From Mycoplasma sp. OR1901 (GTDB taxonomy: Bacteria > Bacillota_I > Bacilli_A > Mycoplasmatales > Metamycoplasmataceae), in NCBI RefSeq assembly GCF_013348745.1, contig NZ_CP054666.1, forward strand, positions 124,001 to 188,000: a stretch of DNA of 64,000 nucleotides. The letters are read 5' to 3'. Positions 14,081-24,261 of this stretch are shown here, in pieces. Positions within the stretch are counted from its first letter, which is position 1, and every line of letters begins with the position of its first letter. A program made the position numbers and the translations under genes. The notes beneath the pieces are model-generated. The model saw only the letters and a program-made list of their open reading frames with translations, was not told the origin of the DNA and did not search any database.

Positions 14081-16567
14081 ATGGACAAAGTTTATAATCA
14101 CAAAAAAGTTGAAAATGGTATTGAACAAAAATGAAGAGATAAAAGATTTTTTATGGATCATAACGTAAAAAATAAACCATTTTCTATATTATTACCTCCA
14201 CCAAATGTTACTGGAAAGTTACATATTGGACATGCTTTAGATTCTTATATACCAGATACAATTATTAGATATAAAAAACTTAAGGGTTTTGATGTTCTAT
14301 GATTACCTGGTATGGATCATGCTGGAATTGCTACCCAATCAAAAATAGAAGATATTCTATTTAAAACAACAGGACAAACTAGACATGATTTAGGTTATGA
14401 AGCATTTATTAACAAAATTTGAGAATGAAAAGAAGAATATGCTAACTATTTTAGAAACCAATGACAAACATTAGGTTTAGCGTTAGACTACTCAAAAGAA
14501 CGTTTCACACTTGATGATGAAAGTAATGAAGCTGTTCTAAAAGTTTTTGTTGATTTATATAACAAAGGACTTATTTACAAAGGAGTTCGTGCAGTTAGTT
14601 GAGACATAAAACTTCAAACAGCAGTTTCAAATATTGAAATTAATAATGTTCCTACTGAACAAAAAATGTTTTACATTAAATATTATCTTGAAAATTCAGA
14701 TAAATATTTAACAGTAGCTACAGTACGTAGTGAAACTTTATATGGTGATGTTGCTTTAGTTGTTAACCCTAAAGATAAAAGGTTTACTGACTTAGTTGGT
14801 AAAAAGGTTATGCACCCACTTAGAAATGTCTTAATACCTATAATTGCGGATACTTATGTAGATCCTAAATTTGGTACTGGTGTAATGAAACTATCAACAC
14901 ACGCCGAAAGCGATATTGAAATAATTCAAAAACATGGTTTTGAATTAATCGAAACAATAGATAAATTTGGTTACTTAAATGTTCCTAATACTCAATTCGA
15001 TAAAATGGAACGTTTTGAAGCTAGAGAAGCTATTGGACAATACTTAGACAAAATTAATATGCTTGAAAAGGTTGAATTAACCACATCAAATATTTCTGTT
15101 TCAGATCGTTCAAAAACAGTTATTGAAACATTAATACTTCCACAATGATTCTTAAAAATGGATACATTTAGAGATTCTATTTTAAAAGATCTTAAATCAA
15201 AAGATGGTGTTAAATTCTTACCTAAGAAGTATAAAAAAACAATGAAACAATGAATGGACAAAGTTTACGATTGAACTATTTCAAGACAACTTTGATGAGG
15301 ACATCAAATTCCTGCTTGATATAAAGATGGAGAAGTTAAAGTTCAAATTGAATCACCCGGTGACGATTGAACACGTGAAACTGACGTTTTAGACACTTGA
15401 TTCTCTTCAGGTTTAGCTCCTTTTGTTTTCATGGGTTGACCAAAGAAAACAAACACTTTAAAAAGATATTATCCAACTAGTTTAATGGTTGCTGGTACTG
15501 ACTTAATTTTCTTCTGAATTGCACGTATGTACTTTTTCGGTCTTGAGTTTATGGATGAAATTCCATTTAAACAAGTTATGCTACACGGACTTGTTCGTGA
15601 TGCACAAGGTAGAAAGTTTTCAAAATCATTGAACAATGGAATTGACCCTATCGAAGTTATTGATAAATATGGTTCTGACGCTTTACGTTGAGCTTTAATT
15701 ACCAACTCAACTCCAGGATTTGATCTTAAATTTTCTGATGACAAAATCGAAAGTGCTTGAAAAATAAATAACAAACTTTGAAATATTGCAAATTATATTA
15801 ACGAATTACCTGAAAGTAGTTCTTCTGAAATGGTTGATGCAGATAAATGAATTCTAGATAAACTCTCATTATTATCAAAAAACATTAATCGTTTAATGAA
15901 AAAATATGATTTTACAGTTATAGGTTCTGAAATTTATAAATTTATTTTTAATGATTTAAGTAGTTGATATTTAGAGTTTATTAAAGTTAATAATAACAAA
16001 AAAACAACACTTGAAATCTTTAGAAAAGTTTTAGTGATTCTACATCCGTTTATGCCGTTTATAACTGACAGAATTCATTCAGAGTTATACAATAAAGAAC
16101 TTTTAGAAACTAAATGACCTAGATTTTACAAAAAAGACAAGTCAAAATATGTTGATAATATTATTTTAGTTGTTAACGAAATTCGTAAGTATCGTGAAGA
16201 ATATAACATTTCTAAAAAAGAAACTATTAGTTACTTCACTGATTTAGAATTAGATGATAATGCATATAACATTATTAATAAAATGACAAATTCAAATGTA
16301 AAAGAAAATAATGATTATTTAATTTCAATAAATGGTAAATCTTTATTTATTGTTGTTTCTGAAGATCAAAAACAACAGAATAAAGAGTCATTATTAAAGA
16401 AAATCGAGACAACAAAATTCGAAATAAATAGGGCTGAAAAAATTCTTTCAAATCAAAGGTTTGTTGAAAGTGCACCTAAAGAAAAAGTAGATGCCGAAAA
16501 ACAAAAGTTAAAAATGCATCGTAGTAATTTAGAAAAATATGAAGAGGAATTAAAATGAAAATATTAA
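14081..16567 (+). CDS. valS: Valine--tRNA ligase, editing site altered
   Basis: Class I synthetase charging tRNA-Val. HIGH is literal at residues 48-51 and the KMSKS site is KFSKS at 512-516; the C-terminal coiled-coil arm ends the protein. The CP1 editing domain is present, but its hallmark TTRPET is ATVRSET (Val at residue 215) and the HDxxD motif is HAESD (Ala at 275), so proofreading of threonine may be weak. The ATG has AAGGGG 5 bases upstream. The frame passes a TGA at 16556-16558 as Trp and stops at TAA 16565-16567, giving 828 residues and overlapping folD by 13 bases. Confidence 0.95.
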
Positions 16568-17385
16568 GTGGTAAAGAATTAGCAAGACAAGAAACTGAAA
16601 AATTAAAAGAACTAGTTAAGAAAATCGACCCAGATGAATTACCAGTTCTTTCGATAGTTCAAGTTGGTGATAATCCTGCTTCAACAAAATATGTAAATGC
16701 TAAATTAAGAAAATGTGAAGAAATCGGAATTAAAGGTGTATTACATAAATTCCCAGAAACAATAAGTCAAAATTCATTGCTTAAAAAATTAGACATAATT
16801 AATGAGGATTCTACTGGTGTTATTATTCAATTACCTCTACCAGATCACATTCCACAACAAGTTATTTTAGATGCTGTCCCAACAACTAAAGATGTTGACG
16901 GATTAAGTAGTCGTAATGAATTTATACTATATAATGATATTGAAGAAAATCACTTTGTTCCAGCAACTGCACGTGCAGTATTAGAATTAATGGAACATTA
17001 TGAAATTGACGTTAAGGGTAAAAAAGTTTGTGTGGTTGGTAGAAGTCACGTTGTAGGAAAACCACTTGCACACATAATAAAAAGAATGGGAGCAGATGTT
17101 GCTACATATAACGAAAACACTGGTGTTAAAGGTGTTGAAACAGGTGATATAGTTATAGTTGCAATTGGTGTTGCCGAATATTTTAAAGAACAAAATATAA
17201 AAGAAGGTGCAATAGTTATAGATGTTGGTACTAATTTAGATGCTCAATTAACTGAAAAATTAGTTGGAGACGTGGATGCTGAATCTGTTTCTACAAAAGC
17301 TTCAGCACTATCACCTGTTCCAGGTGGTGTTGGACCTATGACTGTTGTTTGTTTATTAAAAAACTTAATAGATATTTATAGATAA
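16555..17385 (+). CDS. folD: Methylenetetrahydrofolate dehydrogenase / cyclohydrolase
   Basis: Bifunctional one-carbon enzyme interconverting methylene-, methenyl- and formyl-tetrahydrofolate, needed for formyl-Met-tRNA and thymidylate. Visible motifs are VQVGDNPASTKYVNAK, the PLPDHIPQ loop, KDVDGL, VVGRSHVVGKPLAH for NADP binding, and PVPGGVGPMTVVCL near the end. The 276-residue length is a little under 285, typical for mollicutes. Its ATG lies inside the 3' end of valS, and GAAGAGGAA upstream can act as ribosome-binding site, so translation is coupled. pfkA follows 17 bases after the stop. Confidence 0.96.
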   Translation: MKILSGKELARQETEKLKELVKKIDPDELPVLSIVQVGDNPASTKYVNAKLRKCEEIGIKGVLHKFPETISQNSLLKKLDIINEDSTGVIIQLPLPDHIPQQVILDAVPTTKDVDGLSSRNEFILYNDIEENHFVPATARAVLELMEHYEIDVKGKKVCVVGRSHVVGKPLAHIIKRMGADVATYNENTGVKGVETGDIVIVAIGVAEYFKEQNIKEGAIVIDVGTNLDAQLTEKLVGDVDAESVSTKASALSPVPGGVGPMTVVCLLKNLIDIYR

Positions 17386-17402
17386 TTAAAAAAGGATACA
17401 AA

Positions 17403-18377
17403 ATGAGAAAAATAGCTATTTTAACATCTGGTGGTGATGCTCCAGGTATGAATAACGCCGTTAGAGCGGTTGTTAAAGGTGCTAAATCAAACGGTTTAGA
17501 AGCATTCTTGGTTTATGAAGGATATAAAGGTTTATATAACGATAACATTGTTAGTGCTGATAATGTAGATTTAGATTTATACTTAAATCAAGGTGGAACA
17601 GCAATTTATTCAGCTAGATTCCCTGAATTTAAAGACCCAGCGGTTAGAGAGGTTGCAATTAACAACCTTAAAAACAGAGGTATCGATGCTTTAGTTGTAA
17701 TTGGTGGAGATGGAAGTTACCAAGGTGCTCAATTATTACATCAATCAGGAATTAAAACAATCGGATTGCCTGGTACAATTGATAACGATATCGCTTCAAG
17801 TGATTTTACAATTGGTTATGACACAGCATTAAACACAATTGTTGACGCAATTGATAAAATTAGAGACACAGCACGTAGTCACAAAAGAATTATGGTTGTT
17901 GAAGTTATGGGTAATGGGTGTGGTGATTTAGCACTTTACTCAGGTTTAGCAACAGGTGCCGAAATTATTGCTACAAAAGATTTCCAACCTTCAATGGATG
18001 AAATTGCAAACACAGCGTTAGAATTAACTAAACAACCTAACCGTAGAAGTGTTATTATTGTAGTTTCAGAAAAATGCTACGATATTAAAGAACTTGAAAA
18101 AGTAGTTCAAGCAAAAACTGGTTGAGATACACGTTCAAATCCATTAAACCACATTCAAAGAGGTGGAAAACCTTCAGCTCAAGAGAGAGTTTTAGCAACT
18201 TTATTAGGTTCTAAAGCGGTTGAGTACTTAATCGAAGGTAAATCAGGTTTAGCAGTTGGAATTTTAAATAATGACGTAGTTGGAATTCCTATTTTAGAAG
18301 CTTTATCAATGGAAAACGCTTCAAAAAGTAAAGCTGTTCAAAGAGCAATTAAATTCAATAAATTAAACCAATCATAA
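17403..18377 (+). CDS. pfkA: ATP-dependent 6-phosphofructokinase
   Basis: Commits fructose-6-phosphate to glycolysis. Motifs in order: TSGGDAPGMN at residues 8-17, VIGGDGSYQGA for ATP binding, PGTIDNDIA with the catalytic Asp, a substrate-binding VEVMGNGCGDLAL and the conserved RGGKPSAQERVLAT. Length is 324 residues, the normal bacterial size. AAAGGATAC lies before the ATG. It is the last gene of valS-folD-pfkA, closed by a strong terminator. The enzyme would also take over carbon entering from the nag locus further on. Confidence 0.97.
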
Positions 18378-18383
18378 TAATTT

Positions 18384-18415
18384 AGCAATTAACTATTTGT
18401 TAATTGCTTTTTATT
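18384..18415 (+). terminator. Terminator after pfkA
   Basis: AGCAATTAAC / GTTAATTGCT stem, 10 bp, with TATTT loop and a T-rich tail. Confidence 0.85.
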
Positions 18416-18455
18416 TAAAAAATCAAATTTATTTTTGAAAAATACAAATTTATGT

Positions 18456-18576
18456 TATAATAATATTGATTCTTACGTAACGTAAGTGTGAGATTTATTT
18501 AATAAATCGCTTCTTGAGATATAACCCTCATTTCACGTAATAATTTGAATACCGCATATTTATGTGGTATTTTTTA
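18456..18576 (+). ncRNA. Unidentified small RNA or leader with own promoter and terminator
   Basis: This lies in the 360-base gap between pfkA and the LacI-type gene. An extended -10 TGtTATAAT (18456-18461) predicts a start near 18468. A GC-containing hairpin ACCGCATA/TATGTGGT followed by T6 (18549-18576) predicts the end, for an RNA of about 105 bases. Inside, TTACGT (18473-18478) can pair with ACGTAA (18535-18540), GATTTA with TAAATC forms a central hairpin, and TGAG can pair with CTCA. No start codon with a good site gives a plausible peptide. It does not match 4.5S, tmRNA, RNase P or a riboswitch class that I can recognise. Confidence 0.45.
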
Positions 18577-18725
18577 TTAATTTAAAGTTGTTTATTTGCA
18601 CTATTAAACACACCTTAAGAAAGTAATTTTAATTTCATAATCAATCACAATGCTTATTCCATATATTTTCTGATAAAAATAACGTTTTTAATTTGTTAAA
18701 TATATTAAAATAGATTTTTTTAATA

Positions 18726-18731
18726 TATAAT
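18726..18731 (+). promoter_or_regulatory. -10 box of the LacI-type gene, leaderless geometry
   Basis: TATAAT ends 6 bases before the ATG at 18738, so the mRNA is predicted to begin at the start codon. Between this and the RNA-like unit there are about 140 bases of AT-rich DNA in which I see nothing else. Confidence 0.55.
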
Positions 18732-18737
18732 AATTTT

Positions 18738-19727
18738 ATGAAGAAAAAAATTTCATATAAAGATATTGCAGAACAAGCAAATGTTTCTGTATCTACCGTT
18801 TCAAGATTTTACAACGACGGTTATGTTTCAAAAAAAGCAAGAGCAAAGATTACAGAAGCAATAGAAAATAACAATTTTTATCCTAACACAGGTGCTAGAA
18901 TAGTCAGGGGAAGGGACAATTCGGTTTTTATTATTATGCCAATTTGAGCTCAAAACCTTTATTCTTCAATTGTTAGTGGTATTACAATTGCGTGTGCTCG
19001 TAAAGGTAGAAGGGTTAATACTACATATGCTGGTAATTCAACAAAAGAGTATATGGATGCTATTAGATATGCCTTTTCATGAAAACCTACTGCAATAGTT
19101 GTTTTTGTGCCTCAATATCACAAAGAGTTGTTTGATTTTCTAAAAGGTTTAGAAGACGTAACAGTTATTTTATATGAACATCAAGTTAATGGAATTAACT
19201 CAATTAAAGTAGATATTACAAAAGGTTTTTACACTTTAACAGAGAAATTACTTAATTCATCAGTGAATAGAAATGAAGATGGTTCTTTAGTTAGCAAGAA
19301 AGTTGCCTTTATAAGTGATGGTAGACTTTCAAGTACTCAAAAAACTGAAAGATATCAAGGTTTTGAACGTGCATGTGTGGATAATAATTATGAATATTAT
19401 GAATATGCTTTTAGCTCTAAAAAAACTTTAGAAGATATATCACAAATTTCAAAGTTTTTAAGACAACATAATATTCATAATATAGTTTGTTCAACCCATG
19501 AAACATATGTCGCTTTAGCTCAAGCGTTAGGAACAAAAGAATACAACTACACTGATATTGGATATCAATCTATTTATGATAATATTAAAAAATATGTTGT
19601 CAAAATTTTTATTGATTACCCAAGTTTAGGCTTCAAAATAGAAGATATGATTACAAAGAGTAAGATGAATAATGAAGTCTTAACAAAAACAATACCAATT
19701 GAAATTATTGGAACTGCAAAAAGATAA
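18738..19727 (+). CDS. LacI-family transcriptional regulator
   Basis: DNA-binding regulator of 329 residues. The N-terminus is a textbook LacI headpiece, ISYKDIAEQANVSVSTVSRF (residues 5-24), with hinge NTGARIVRGR, followed by a diverged periplasmic-binding-like effector domain that retains FISDGRLSSTQKTERYQGF. The effector domain is atypical, so the sugar cannot be guessed. Two TGA codons are Trp. It has its own promoter 6 bases before the ATG, so it appears to be leaderless and single. Candidate targets are the amino-sugar locus near 32 kb or a gene elsewhere; no direct evidence links them. Confidence 0.88.
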
Positions 19728-19750
19728 AACTTTTTGGTTTATCTTTTTTT
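19718..19750 (+). terminator. Terminator overlapping the end of the LacI-type gene
   Basis: AAAGATAAA / TTTATCTTT stem that includes the stop codon, followed by T-rich DNA. Confidence 0.7.
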
Positions 19751-19767
19751 AATTACAAGGAGGACAA

Positions 19768-20850
19768 ATGAAAAATAAAAAATACAAAACGATTTTTGAG
19801 TTTCTTACGCCAATAGTTTGAAACGTAAAAGACGAAAAACACGATAGAAAAAACATATATAAAACACAATTAAAAATATTTAAATTTGTTTATATATTAT
19901 TAGTAGTTTTAGCTTCATTAGTATCAATTTTATCAATTGCTACTACAGGTAAAACATTTAGCCAAGGTTGAAAAAACTTTATTACAATACTTCAAATATT
20001 TACATTCTTTTTCTTTATAATGGATTATGTATTACACTTTTTAACCTATAGGACATATAAAAAAATAGATAATAAAACGATGGTTTATAAAAGTTCTTAT
20101 AAGTTCATATTTTCACTTAAAGGTATTGTAATATTTCTCTCAATTTTATCATCCTTACATATTATTGAGTACTTTATTGTATTAGATTCAACTTCACAAA
20201 AGGCATTTGAGCTTTTCAAATTATTAAACTTTTTTAGATTTGCAAGACTATTTTGAGTATTAACAATTTTTACACCATTTGCAATAATAATTGCAGCATT
20301 CAAAAAGCAGAAAAAAGTGTTAAGCTATGTTTTACTTTTAACTATATTATTAATATTTATTTTTGCAATTATAATTTGAAGTAACGAAATATCTTACTTA
20401 GAAGAACAAAGAAATAGTTTCTTATTATCAAAAGGAGTAAATCCAAAAGAGATATACTGAGATATTTACCTTGATGCTATTGGATCAGGAAACAAAGAGG
20501 TTTATTTAAAAAATAATTTCCCAGAATCTATGAGTGATAAAATAGCTCTATATGATGCAATTTATCCAGAATATGATTCACTAAAAGCGGGATATGTAGT
20601 TAGTTTCATAGATGCTTTATACTTCGCTACAATTACACTTACAACAATTGGTTATGGTGATTTATTACCTCATTCACCAATTACAAAAATTATAGTTTCG
20701 GTTAATGCTTTAGTTGCTTTAGCAATAATCGCAATACCATCCGGTATTATTGCTGGTTCTTTCTTAAATGAAATGCAAGAACACTTGAAAAAACCAAAAA
20801 AAGAAAAAAACAAAAATAAAAATAAAGAGAAGGAAGAAATTAATGATTAA
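19768..20850 (+). CDS. Voltage-gated-type potassium channel
   Basis: A 360-residue integral membrane protein. Hydrophobic segments lie near residues 40-60, 70-90, 112-130, 150-178 and 185-200, then a pore loop with the K+ selectivity filter TTIGYGD at 292-298 and a final helix (VSVNALVALAIIAIPSGIIAGS). The S4-like segment FRFARLF has few positive charges, so voltage sensing may be weak. An unusually long, charged outer loop lies between S5 and the pore, and the tail is almost pure Lys/Glu/Asn. The ATG has a perfect AGGAGG. The end overlaps nfo by 8 bases. Confidence 0.9.
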
Positions 20851-21670
20851 ATTAGGTTCACACATATCATTTAAAAGTCCTGGATATCTAGTTGATTCTG
20901 TTAAAGAATCAATCAAAAATAAAGCTAATACAATGATGATTTACTTAGGTGCTCCACAAAACACAAGAAGAGTTAGTGTTGATAAATTTAACTTGGAAGA
21001 ATATGAAAAAGAGTTCGAACAATTTATTGCAAAAGAAGACATTGTGGTTCATGCACCTTATATTGTTAATCCTGCGTCATTAGAAAAATCTAGCTTTGCA
21101 AAAGAATTTTTAATTGATGAAATTAAAAGAATGAATTATCTAGGTTTAAAATATTTAGTTTTACACCCTGGAGCTTATACAGTTTATAGTGAACAAGAAG
21201 CTTTAGATGAGTTAGTTCAAAGTTTAAGATACATAATTGAAAACACTGAAGATGTAGTTATATGTATTGAAACAATGAGTGGAAAAGGGACAGAAATTGG
21301 AACAAATTTTGAACAACTAAAATTTTTACTTGATTTTGTTAATTCTGAACGTTTACAATTATGCTTAGATACTTGTCACATGTGAGATGCTGGTTACGAC
21401 TTACAAGATTATGACGAATTTAAAAACGAATTAAAAAAATGAGACATTTTAAAAAATGTCAAAGTTATACATTTAAATGATTCTAAAAACGAAGTTTTTT
21501 CACATAAAGATCGTCATGCAAACATTGGAGAAGGTACAATTGGACTTGATACATTAAAGAAATTTGTACATGATCCTGATTTTGATAATATACCAATTAT
21601 TTTAGAAACACCTATCCCTGAAGGTGGGCCTATTTATGATAAAGAAATTGAAATGTTACTAAATAAATAA
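20843..21670 (+). CDS. nfo: Endonuclease IV (AP endonuclease)
   Basis: Cleaves abasic sites in base-excision repair. The family is clear from [13 protein letters not shown] at the start, [50 protein letters not shown] and [22 protein letters not shown], which hold the three-zinc ligands (His, Asp, Glu). Length is 275 residues, normal. AAGGAAG precedes the ATG, which lies inside the end of the channel gene (8-base overlap), so the two are coupled. In a genome with few repair genes this is likely to be the main AP endonuclease. Confidence 0.96.
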
Positions 21671-21786
21671 AAAGTTTATTTTAAAGCAATTCAAATTAAA
21701 AAAAATATTTTTAAAAAAATAAAATTAAATTATAATATAAATACTATTTATACAATATTTAAATAAAACATGTAAAGGAGCATATT

Positions 21787-21939
21787 ATGGCAAGAGAAGG
21801 TTATACATTAGTTTGTACAGTATGTAAAATGGAAAATTATATTTCTAAAAAGAACAAAAAAACTCACCCAGAAAAAATTGAATTAAATAAATTTTGTGCA
21901 AAATGTGGTGCACATACAGCTCACAGAGAAAAGAAATAA
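21787..21939 (+). CDS. rpmG: 50S ribosomal protein L33, zinc-binding form
   Basis: A 50-residue protein, the standard L33 size. It has the CTVC and CAKC pairs of the zinc-ribbon (C+) form, together with the [21 protein letters not shown] core and HREKK end. The Shine-Dalgarno AAAGGAG lies 7 bases before the ATG, and a TATAAT near 21736 can be its promoter. It is a single-gene unit with its own terminator. Mycoplasmas often carry two L33 genes of different type, so a second copy may exist elsewhere. Confidence 0.96.
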   Translation: MAREGYTLVCTVCKMENYISKKNKKTHPEKIELNKFCAKCGAHTAHREKK

Positions 21940-21949
21940 TAATATTCTT

Positions 21950-21970
21950 GATGCTTTTAGCATCTTTTTT
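21950..21970 (+). terminator. Terminator after rpmG
   Basis: GATGC-TTTTA-GCATC followed by six T. Confidence 0.75.
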
Positions 21971-22038
21971 AATATTTTTATTTAAGGTTACATAATAATA
22001 TATAATTTATATATACTATACGAAAGAAGGTAGAAGAA

Positions 22039-23121
22039 ATGAATAGAACAAAACTTGATATTTTTTTCAAGAACAACCCAGAAGTGGATGCCCTTATATC
22101 TGAAGCTCCACAAACTAGATTATGATATGCTGGTGTTGAAACAACAGATGGTTACATTATAATTGAAAGAGATAAAGCAACACTTTTTGTTGATGGTAGA
22201 TACATTGAATATGTAAGAGCAAATGCTAAAAACGTTGAAGTGCGTTTATTAGAAAGAACTAAAAATGGTAGTTCAATAAAAAGATTCTTTGATGAAAAAC
22301 AATTTAAGAAAATTGCTTTAGAAAAAGATTACTTAATTAAAAGTGTAGAAAACTACTTGTTAGCATTAACAAATTTAACAGTAAATGACGTTGTGTGAGT
22401 TAGTGCTCAAGAACTTAGAATTTTAAAATCTAAAGAAGAATTAGAAATATTACAAGAAGCTGTAAATATTTCATTAAAGTCTTTAGAAGAATTAAAACAA
22501 TGAATTAAACCAGGAATGAATGAAAAAGAAGTTGCTGCTAAATTAAACTATTTATTAAAAATGAATGGTGCAGATAAAGAAGGATTTGACGAAATCGTTG
22601 CTGCTGCAAAATATGCTTCTGAACCACACCATCATCCAAATAAAAACAATTTAATAGTAGATAACCACTTATTGAAAGTTGACTTTGCTGCAAGATACAA
22701 AGGATATACAGCGGATATCACAAGAACATTTGTTGTTGGTGATCCAGAAAAAACAAACCCTGAACTATTAAAAATTCTTAAAATAGTTGAAGAATCTGCT
22801 GCTGAAGGACGTAAAATAGTTCGTCCAGGAATTAAAGCGTCAGAAATTGATAGAGTTTGCCGTGAATACATTGAATCAAAAGGATACGGTCAATATTTTG
22901 TTCACTCTACAGGTCATGGTTTAGGAATAGACGTACATGAATTTCCAAGTGTTTCAGCATCTAGTGATGTTATTTTGGAACCAGGAATGGTTTTAACAGT
23001 TGAACCAGGTATTTACATCGAAGGACTTGGTGGAGCTAGAAATGAAGATGACGTAGTTGTAACTGAAGATGGATACTACGTATTATCAAAACCGGAGGAA
23101 AAAAAGAATAACTTCTTTTAA
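22039..23121 (+). CDS. pepP: Xaa-Pro aminopeptidase (M24 family)
   Basis: Cytoplasmic metallopeptidase removing N-terminal residues next to proline, useful for an organism living on imported peptides. The N-terminal creatinase-like domain is followed by the pita-bread fold with the dinuclear metal ligands: DFAARYKGYTADITRTF (two Asp), HSTGHGLGIDVHE (His), LTVEPGIYIEG (Glu) and GGARNEDDVVV (Glu). Length is 360 residues. AGAAGGTAGA precedes the ATG. The RpiR-type gene begins 13 bases after the stop with a strong GGAGG, so they form a unit. Confidence 0.94.
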
Positions 23122-23134
23122 TTCGGAGGAATGT

Positions 23135-24028
23135 ATGGAATTTAATATTATTGATTTAGAAAACCTTAATGAAGAAAAAATTGATAAAGTATCAATTGAC
23201 ACTATAAAAAAGATAAGGAATTTTATAGAAACTAATACTGAAGATTTTTTAAAAATTAACTCATCAGAGCTAGCTGAATTACTTGATTTATCACAATCAA
23301 CTATTTCAAGATTTGCAAAAGGGTTAGGGTTTAAAAGTTATTCAGATTTTAAGATATATGTATCAAAAAGGTTGCAATTAAAAAATGATACATATAACAA
23401 TATAGATAACTCAGATATACTTTCAATTAACCAAGTGTTAACTAATATAAAAACACACTATATTTACTCTGTTCAAAAAACCGTCGAAAGATTTATGAGT
23501 AATAGTGATTTAATGAATTATATTAACACTATGAGAGAGAATAAAGTTAATGTTATTTTTGCTATTGGTGAATCTGGTATGGCAGGTCGTTATTTTTCTT
23601 GAAGTATCCGTAAAATAGGGTTTAATACTATTTTTGTGGATAACATTCACTCATTTTTTGGGTACTCAAGTTTAATAACTTCATATAAGAAAACACACGT
23701 AACAATAATTTCAAAAACAGCTAAAACTCTTGAAGTTAAAAATGTTATTAATTTTTTAATCAAGAATAATGTAAATTATTCAATTTGAACAAAAAATACA
23801 AAAATACAACCCGAAAATTGTAAAAACATATTACTTCTAGAAAGTATTGAACAAAATTATAGAATTATTCATATTGGTTCAAAAATTTCAGCATTTTTAA
23901 TTAGTGATATTATTTTTTCTTACTTATCATCTCTTATAGACCAAAAGAAAATAATTTTCAAACAAATTAACAAACAAATAAATGAGTGAAATTCATTACT
24001 TCCTGATATTGAACAGAAGGAAGAATAA
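23135..24028 (+). CDS. RpiR-family transcriptional regulator
   Basis: Sugar-responsive regulator of 297 residues. The N-terminal HTH includes INSSELAELLDLSQSTISRFAKGLGFKSYSDFK (about residues 41-73 in total), typical of RpiR/MurR proteins. The C-terminal half is a diverged SIS domain (IFAIGESGMAGRYFSW; later IIHIGSKISAF). The start was set at the ATG of MEFNII because GGAGG sits 5 bases upstream; a longer frame into pepP exists but lacks such a site. RpiR proteins bind sugar phosphates, and MurR of E. coli controls murQ, so control of the murQ-nagA-nagB locus is a plausible guess only. Confidence 0.88.
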
Positions 24029-24097
24029 TAGAAAAATATCAACATTTATTGTTAAATAATAATGATTTATTTTTAAAATAATTTTTAAAATTTATAT

Positions 24098-24140
24098 AAA
24101 AAATCTTTTAATGCTTAATTGGAGTGTTAAAAGATTTTTT
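24098..24140 (+). terminator. Terminator after the RpiR-type gene
   Basis: AAAAAATCTTTTAA / TTAAAAGATTTTTT, 14-bp stem with a 15-base loop and T-run. Confidence 0.8.
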
Positions 24141-24169
24141 CTACCGTTACTTAAAATAAAATATTAATA

Positions 24170-24261
24170 TATAATATTAAAGCAATATACTAACATATTG
24201 CCAAAGTGGGAGATATTTTAACTAATATCGTTTGACCACAATATCGAAAGGATACTTAAAT
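24170..24261 (+). promoter_or_regulatory. rplK-rplA promoter and structured leader
   Basis: TATAAT at 24170-24175. The leader holds two small hairpins: GCAATAT/ATATTGC just after the start, and GATATT/AATATC before AAAGGATA. Autoregulation by L1 is known for this operon in other bacteria, but I cannot identify the L1 site here. Confidence 0.5.

Noticed and set aside
18468..18576. TPP riboswitch, suggested by a TGAGA ... ACCC string
   Set aside because: The second half of the TPP fold (GAACCTGAT and GTAGGGA-like parts) is absent and spacing does not fit.
23069..23134. Longer start for the RpiR-type regulator inside pepP
   Set aside because: The extra residues have no ribosome-binding site, while GGAGG sits correctly before ATG 23135.
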